Assembly: GCF_034720595.1 (NCBI RefSeq)
Contig: NZ_JAYESJ010000001.1
Span: 312,501-376,500, forward strand
Length of the DNA stretch: 64,000 nucleotides
DNA from: Rhizobium sp. CC-YZS058
Lineage (GTDB): Bacteria > Pseudomonadota > Alphaproteobacteria > Rhizobiales > Rhizobiaceae
Direction of reading: 5' to 3'
The notes beneath the pieces are model-generated. The model did no database searches, was not told the origin of the DNA, and worked only from the letters and a program-made list of their open reading frames with translations. Position numbers and translations under genes: made by a program. Positions 60,418 to 64,000 of this stretch are shown piece by piece (the first letter of the stretch is position 1; each line of letters starts with the position of its first letter).

Positions 60418-62178
60418 ATGGCGGTCGTTTCTGGAAAGAGGGAGGGAGGCGACGATCCCTCGGCGCTTCTTGCTGCCCTTCGCAGCCACGTCGGCCGTCG
60501 CCATGTTCTGGTGACGCCATCCTCCCAGCGGCGCTTTTTGCGCGGCTATCGGTACGGTGGCGGTGCCGCCGTGGCCGTGGTGCGGCCGGGCTCGCTGGTC
60601 GAGTACTGGCGGGTGCTGCAGGCCTGCGTGCAGGCCGAAGCGGTCGTCATCTCCCAGGCCGCCAATACCGGGCTTACCGGCGGATCGACGCCGTTTGCGA
60701 CGGACTATGGACGACCGGTGGTGGTCATCAACACGATGCGGCTCAAGGGCCTGCATCTCATCGATGGCGCGAGCCAGGTCGTGGCCCTGCCGGGAACGAC
60801 GCTCAACGAGCTCGAGATCGCGCTCGACCCACATGGGCGCGAGCCGCATTCGGTCATCGGCTCCTCCTGCCTCGGCGCGTCGGTCATCGGCGGCGTCTGC
60901 AACAATTCCGGCGGCGCGCTCATCCGCCGTGGTCCCTCCTACACGGAGCTGGCGCTCTATGCGCAGCGTGACGCCGACGGGCAACTCCATCTAATCAACG
61001 CGCTCGGCATCGCGCTCGGCAACGAGCCTGAAGACATGCTGCGGCGGCTGGAGGAGGGGCGCTTTACCGCTGACGCGATCCGCAGCGGCGGTGTGGCCTC
61101 GGATCCGGACTATCAGAGCCATGTGCGCGCCATCGACGCGGACACGCCGGCCCGTTTCAATGCCGACCTGCGCAAGCTGCACGGCGCATCCGGCTCGGCC
61201 GGAAAGCTCGCCGTCTTCGCGGTCCGTCTCGATACGTTCGAGAAGGAAAGCGGGGCGACCGTGCTCTATGTCGGCACGAACGAGGCGGACGCCCTGCAGG
61301 ACATCCGACGCCAACTGCTGCAAAGCCCGATCCCGCTGCCGATCGCGGCCGAATACATCCACCGCGATGCCTTTGAGATTGCGGAAGCCTACGGCAAGGA
61401 CACCTATCTCCTCGTCAAGCGCATCGGCACGCGCCGTCTGCCCGCTTTCTTCGCGCTGAAAAGCCGGGTCGATGCGCTGTTCGAGCGCCTTCCCTTCCTG
61501 CCCGCCAATCTCGCCGACAGGCTGCTGCAAGGCGTGAGCCGGCTGCTTCCCGCGCATCTGCCGCCGCGGCTCACCGCCTATCGCGATCGGTTCGAACATC
61601 ATCTGATGATCAGGGTCTCCGCGGACGCGCTGCCGGAAACGCGACAGGTCATCGAGTCCGTGCTCGCAGGGCGGGATGGGGACTGTTTCGTCTGCGATGC
61701 GGCGGAAGGTTCTGCCGCCTTCCTGCACCGTTTCGCCACTGCCGGGGCCGCGGTGCGCTATGCGATCGTGCACGGCCGGGATACGGGCGGTCTGGTGGCG
61801 CTCGACGTGGCGCTGCCGCGCAATGCGCGCGACTGGTTCGAGACCCTGCCGGCAGAGACGAACGGCAAGATCCTGAAGCGGCTCTATTACGGGCACTTCT
61901 TCTGCCATGTCTTCCACCAGGATTATGTGCTGGCGCCCGGGCAGGACTGGCTGGCGGTGGAGCACGAGCTTCTGGCCCTGCTGGCCGCGCGCGGGGCGCG
62001 CTATCCGGCCGAACACAATTTCGGCCATCTCTACAGCGCCCCAGCCGAGGTGCTTGCCCATTACCAGGCGCTCGATCCCTGCAACTGCTTCAACCCCGGC
62101 ATCGGCCAGGCCTCGCCCCGGCTGCGCTGGAAGGGTGCCGTGCGCAACCCGGCGGCCGGCCAAGAGGTCTCAAGCTAG
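60418..62178 (+). CDS. dld: Quinone-dependent D-lactate dehydrogenase
   Basis: A 586-residue FAD enzyme of the Dld type. The N-terminal PCMH-type FAD domain contains VISQAANTGLTGGSTP (about residues 78-93) and GASVIGGVCNNSGGALI; the central and C-terminal parts carry the Dld-specific cap and membrane-binding region with YYGHFFCHVFHQDYVL and EHNFGHLY. It oxidises D-lactate to pyruvate and passes electrons to quinone at the inner membrane. It overlaps the convergent LysR gene by four bases (CTAG). Confidence 0.92.
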   Translation: MAVVSGKREGGDDPSALLAALRSHVGRRHVLVTPSSQRRFLRGYRYGGGAAVAVVRPGSLVEYWRVLQACVQAEAVVISQAANTGLTGGSTPFATDYGRPVVVINTMRLKGLHLIDGASQVVALPGTTLNELEIALDPHGREPHSVIGSSCLGASVIGGVCNNSGGALIRRGPSYTELALYAQRDADGQLHLINALGIALGNEPEDMLRRLEEGRFTADAIRSGGVASDPDYQSHVRAIDADTPARFNADLRKLHGASGSAGKLAVFAVRLDTFEKESGATVLYVGTNEADALQDIRRQLLQSPIPLPIAAEYIHRDAFEIAEAYGKDTYLLVKRIGTRRLPAFFALKSRVDALFERLPFLPANLADRLLQGVSRLLPAHLPPRLTAYRDRFEHHLMIRVSADALPETRQVIESVLAGRDGDCFVCDAAEGSAAFLHRFATAGAAVRYAIVHGRDTGGLVALDVALPRNARDWFETLPAETNGKILKRLYYGHFFCHVFHQDYVLAPGQDWLAVEHELLALLAARGARYPAEHNFGHLYSAPAEVLAHYQALDPCNCFNPGIGQASPRLRWKGAVRNPAAGQEVSS

Positions 62179-63092
62179 TCTGCGGCCCTCGACCGGCCCG
62201 CCGGCTCGGCACGCAGCGCCGCGATCAGCGCCCGCAGCGCCGGCGGCGACTGGCGTCGGCTCGGATGGTAGAGGTGGAAGCCGGGAAAAGGCGGGCACCA
62301 GTCGGCCAGCACCTGGATCAGCCGGCCGGCGGCGATGTCATCGATCACATCCTGCTCCATGATGTAGCCGAGCCCCGCGCCGGCGCGCACGGCGGCAAGC
62401 GCCAGATCGGCGTCATTGGCGACGAGCGGCCCGCTGGTGCGGACGGAGAAGGCGCGCTGATCCTTTTCGAACTCCCAGGGCAGCAAGCCGCCGGAGGTCG
62501 CCAGGCGATAGCCGATACAGGCATGGGCGGCGAGATCCTGCGGTGTCCGCGGAGCCGGGAAACGGGCGAAGTACTCCGGCGTGCCGACCACCACCGTGCG
62601 CAACTCCGGCCCCAGCCGGATGGCGATCATGTCCCGGTCGACCGTTTCGCCAAGCCGGATCCCGGCATCGAATCCCGCAGCGACGATGTCGGTCAACCCA
62701 TCCTCGACATTGACCTCGACGGCGATTTCCGGATGGGCGAGCAGGAAGGCGGGCAGCTTCGGCAGCAATACCTGCTTTGCGGCATAGGCGAAGGTGGTGA
62801 TCCGCACCGTGCCGGAGGGGCGGTCGCGCCACTCGGCAAGCGCGTCCATCGCGCCGTCGATGCTGGCCAGCGCGGGGTTGAGCGTGCGCAGGACATGGTC
62901 GCCTGCCTCGGTCGGAGACACGCTGCGCGTCGTGCGCGCCAGAAGCCGCACGCCGAGCCGCTCCTCCAGACCCCGCATGGCGTGCGACAAGGCGGAGGGC
63001 GACAGTCCCAGCACCGCCGCAGCGCGGCTGAAGCTTCGCAGGCGGGCAATGGTGGCGAAGGCGGCGAGATCGTTGAGGTCGGAGCGATTCAT
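62175..63092 (-). CDS. LysR-family transcriptional regulator
   Basis: A 305-residue LysR regulator: an N-terminal winged helix (about residues 5-64: DLAAFATIARLRSFSRAAA, shortened, with SALSHAMRGLEERLG as recognition helix) and a C-terminal periplasmic-binding-like effector domain. It belongs to the CrgA/AaeR-like group often found divergent from oxidoreductases. It is divergent from the aldo/keto reductase gene with a palindrome between them, so that gene is the likely target. Confidence 0.92.
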   Translation of the reverse strand: MNRSDLNDLAAFATIARLRSFSRAAAVLGLSPSALSHAMRGLEERLGVRLLARTTRSVSPTEAGDHVLRTLNPALASIDGAMDALAEWRDRPSGTVRITTFAYAAKQVLLPKLPAFLLAHPEIAVEVNVEDGLTDIVAAGFDAGIRLGETVDRDMIAIRLGPELRTVVVGTPEYFARFPAPRTPQDLAAHACIGYRLATSGGLLPWEFEKDQRAFSVRTSGPLVANDADLALAAVRAGAGLGYIMEQDVIDDIAAGRLIQVLADWCPPFPGFHLYHPSRRQSPPALRALIAALRAEPAGRSRAAD

Positions 63093-63116
63093 TCCTGCAT
63101 GCTGCTCACAAGTTCA

Positions 63117-63140
63117 TTCGATCGGCAACCGATTATCGAA
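63117..63140. promoter_or_regulatory. Candidate LysR operator
   Basis: TTCGAT (63117-63122) and ATCGAA (63135-63140) flank a perfect inner palindrome ATCGG-CAA-CCGAT (63121-63133). It lies 25 bp before the LysR start and 50 bp before the aldo/keto reductase start. Confidence 0.55.
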
Positions 63141-63189
63141 GCTCCGTCAGCGGGCTAGGGTTCAGACACTGGACAAGGAGAGCATCGTC

Positions 63190-64000
63190 ATGGACTTGAC
63201 CGCCTATCGTACACTCGGCCGTTCCGGCCTGATCGTCAGCCCTCTGGCTCTCGGCACGATGACCTTTGGCGCCGGACGCTGGGGCGCCGATCAATCGGTC
63301 TCGCGGCAGCTCTTCGAAACCTATGTCGCAGCCGGCGGCAATTTCCTCGATACGGCGGACATCTATTCCGGCGGAGACAGCGAGCGCATGCTGGGTGAGT
63401 TTCTGGCAGACAGTGGCCAGCGCGACCGGCTGGTGGTGGCGACGAAGGCCGGCTTTTCGCGTGGGGAGGGCACGCCTCTTCAGGGGGGCAATGGTGCTAA
63501 GAACATCCGCCAGGCGCTTGATCAGTCCCTCCGGCGCCTGAAGACCGACTATATCGACCTCTACTGGATCCATGTCTGGGATCGGACCACCCCGGCCGAA
63601 GCGGTGCTCGAAACGCTGGCCTCGGCCGTGCGCGCCGGAAAGATCCTGCATTACGGCTTTTCCAATACGCCGGCCTGGTATGTCGCGCGGGTCGCGACGC
63701 TGGCGGAGGCGCATGGTCTGCCGCGGCCGATCGGCCTGCAATATGCCTACTCGCTTCTCGACCGCGGCGTCGAGCTCGATCTCCTCCCGGCGGGCCGGGA
63801 GCTCGGTCTCGGGCTTGTCCCCTGGAGCCCGCTCGGGGCCGGGCTGCTGACCGGCAAATATGGTCGCGACAAGATGAACGATGCCGGGCGTGCCTCGGCC
63901 ATGCCGGATCAGGCCGCACCCGCGCGGGCGGAGGGGAGCGACGGACGCCTGAACGGTGACAACCCCTTTGGCGGCATGCTGTTTACCGAGCGGAACTTCG
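63190..64000 (+). CDS. Aldo/keto reductase, 3' end beyond the window
   Basis: The first 270 codons of an aldo/keto reductase. Asp and Tyr of the catalytic tetrad are in DTADIYSGG (about residues 54-62), the Lys is in VVATKAGF, and the His in YWIHVWDR. The cofactor region begins with the family LGRSGLIVSPLALGTMTFG start. Family enzymes reduce aldehydes and ketones with NADPH. The start at 63190 follows AAGGAGAGCA. It is divergent from the LysR gene. Confidence 0.9.
   Translation, partial: MDLTAYRTLGRSGLIVSPLALGTMTFGAGRWGADQSVSRQLFETYVAAGGNFLDTADIYSGGDSERMLGEFLADSGQRDRLVVATKAGFSRGEGTPLQGGNGAKNIRQALDQSLRRLKTDYIDLYWIHVWDRTTPAEAVLETLASAVRAGKILHYGFSNTPAWYVARVATLAEAHGLPRPIGLQYAYSLLDRGVELDLLPAGRELGLGLVPWSPLGAGLLTGKYGRDKMNDAGRASAMPDQAAPARAEGSDGRLNGDNPFGGMLFTERNF

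Overview
The window is a dense, GC-rich (about 60-65%) stretch of an alphaproteobacterial chromosome. The gene content points to the Rhizobiaceae (Rhizobium/Agrobacterium group): the iron regulator Irr divergent from fabA-fabB-fabI, the phospholipid methyltransferase PmtA, a membrane-anchored cytochrome c of the CycM type, a Rhizobium-family porin, DUF982, DUF1328 and TIGR02300 proteins, and rpsA-cmk near a tRNA-Ala. Assignment below family level is not possible from the sequence alone. I see no prophage, transposase, integrase or CRISPR array.

Layout. 0-9 kb: the 3' end of lepA, a ccdAB-type toxin-antitoxin pair, a GFA-fold protein, a pentapeptide-repeat protein, a glutamine amidotransferase, then the translation/RNA block rbfA-truB-rpsO-pnp, an RsmC-like methyltransferase and a PIN-like protein. 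9-15 kb: fabA-fabB-fabI (reverse strand), irr, a TRIC-type channel, a DUF218 protein and a flavoprotein. 15-20 kb: small stress-type genes (single-domain response regulator, PMP3/UPF0057, DUF1328, short hydrophilic and secreted proteins) and a type II NADH dehydrogenase. 20-27.5 kb: an AraC regulator facing a family 4 glycosidase, a DUF922 protein, a histidine phosphatase, pmtA, dnaN, rsmI and a YraN protein. 27.5-32 kb: a complete ugpBAEC glycerol-3-phosphate importer behind a candidate Pho box. 32-37.5 kb: BON and DUF982 proteins, an auxin-efflux-type carrier, cycM, kdsB, pheA and a porin. 37.5-48.7 kb: an Opp-type peptide importer with two tandem paralogous binding proteins and a fused OppDF ATPase, then a divergent binding protein plus two permeases with no ATPase. 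48.7-51.2 kb: an ECF sigma factor divergent from a small hydrophilic protein, an isochorismatase-like hydrolase and an SDR. 51.2-52 kb: a gene-free, unusually AT-rich, hairpin-rich segment. 52-59 kb: a GH13 enzyme, rpsA, cmk, a TIGR02300 protein, tRNA-Ala(GGC) and a PAS-PAS-PAS-GGDEF cyclase. 59-64 kb: a zinc alcohol dehydrogenase with a quinone-type D-lactate dehydrogenase, a LysR regulator and a truncated aldo/keto reductase.

The strongest system-level signal is a scattered set of promoters matching the rhizobial general-stress sigma (EcfG/RpoE2) consensus, GGAAC-N16/17-nGTT. Eight exact matches lie 29-64 nt before start codons: before the 63-aa protein (15.5 kb), the 71-aa protein (16.0 kb), the secreted repeat protein (17.9 kb), the small membrane pair (19.8 kb), the BON protein (32.3 kb), the ECF sigma gene itself (49.3 kb), the divergent 67-aa protein/isochorismatase pair (49.4 kb) and the SDR (50.3 kb). 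Two one-mismatch sites precede PMP3 and the NADH dehydrogenase. The ECF sigma is therefore probably autoregulated and part of this network.
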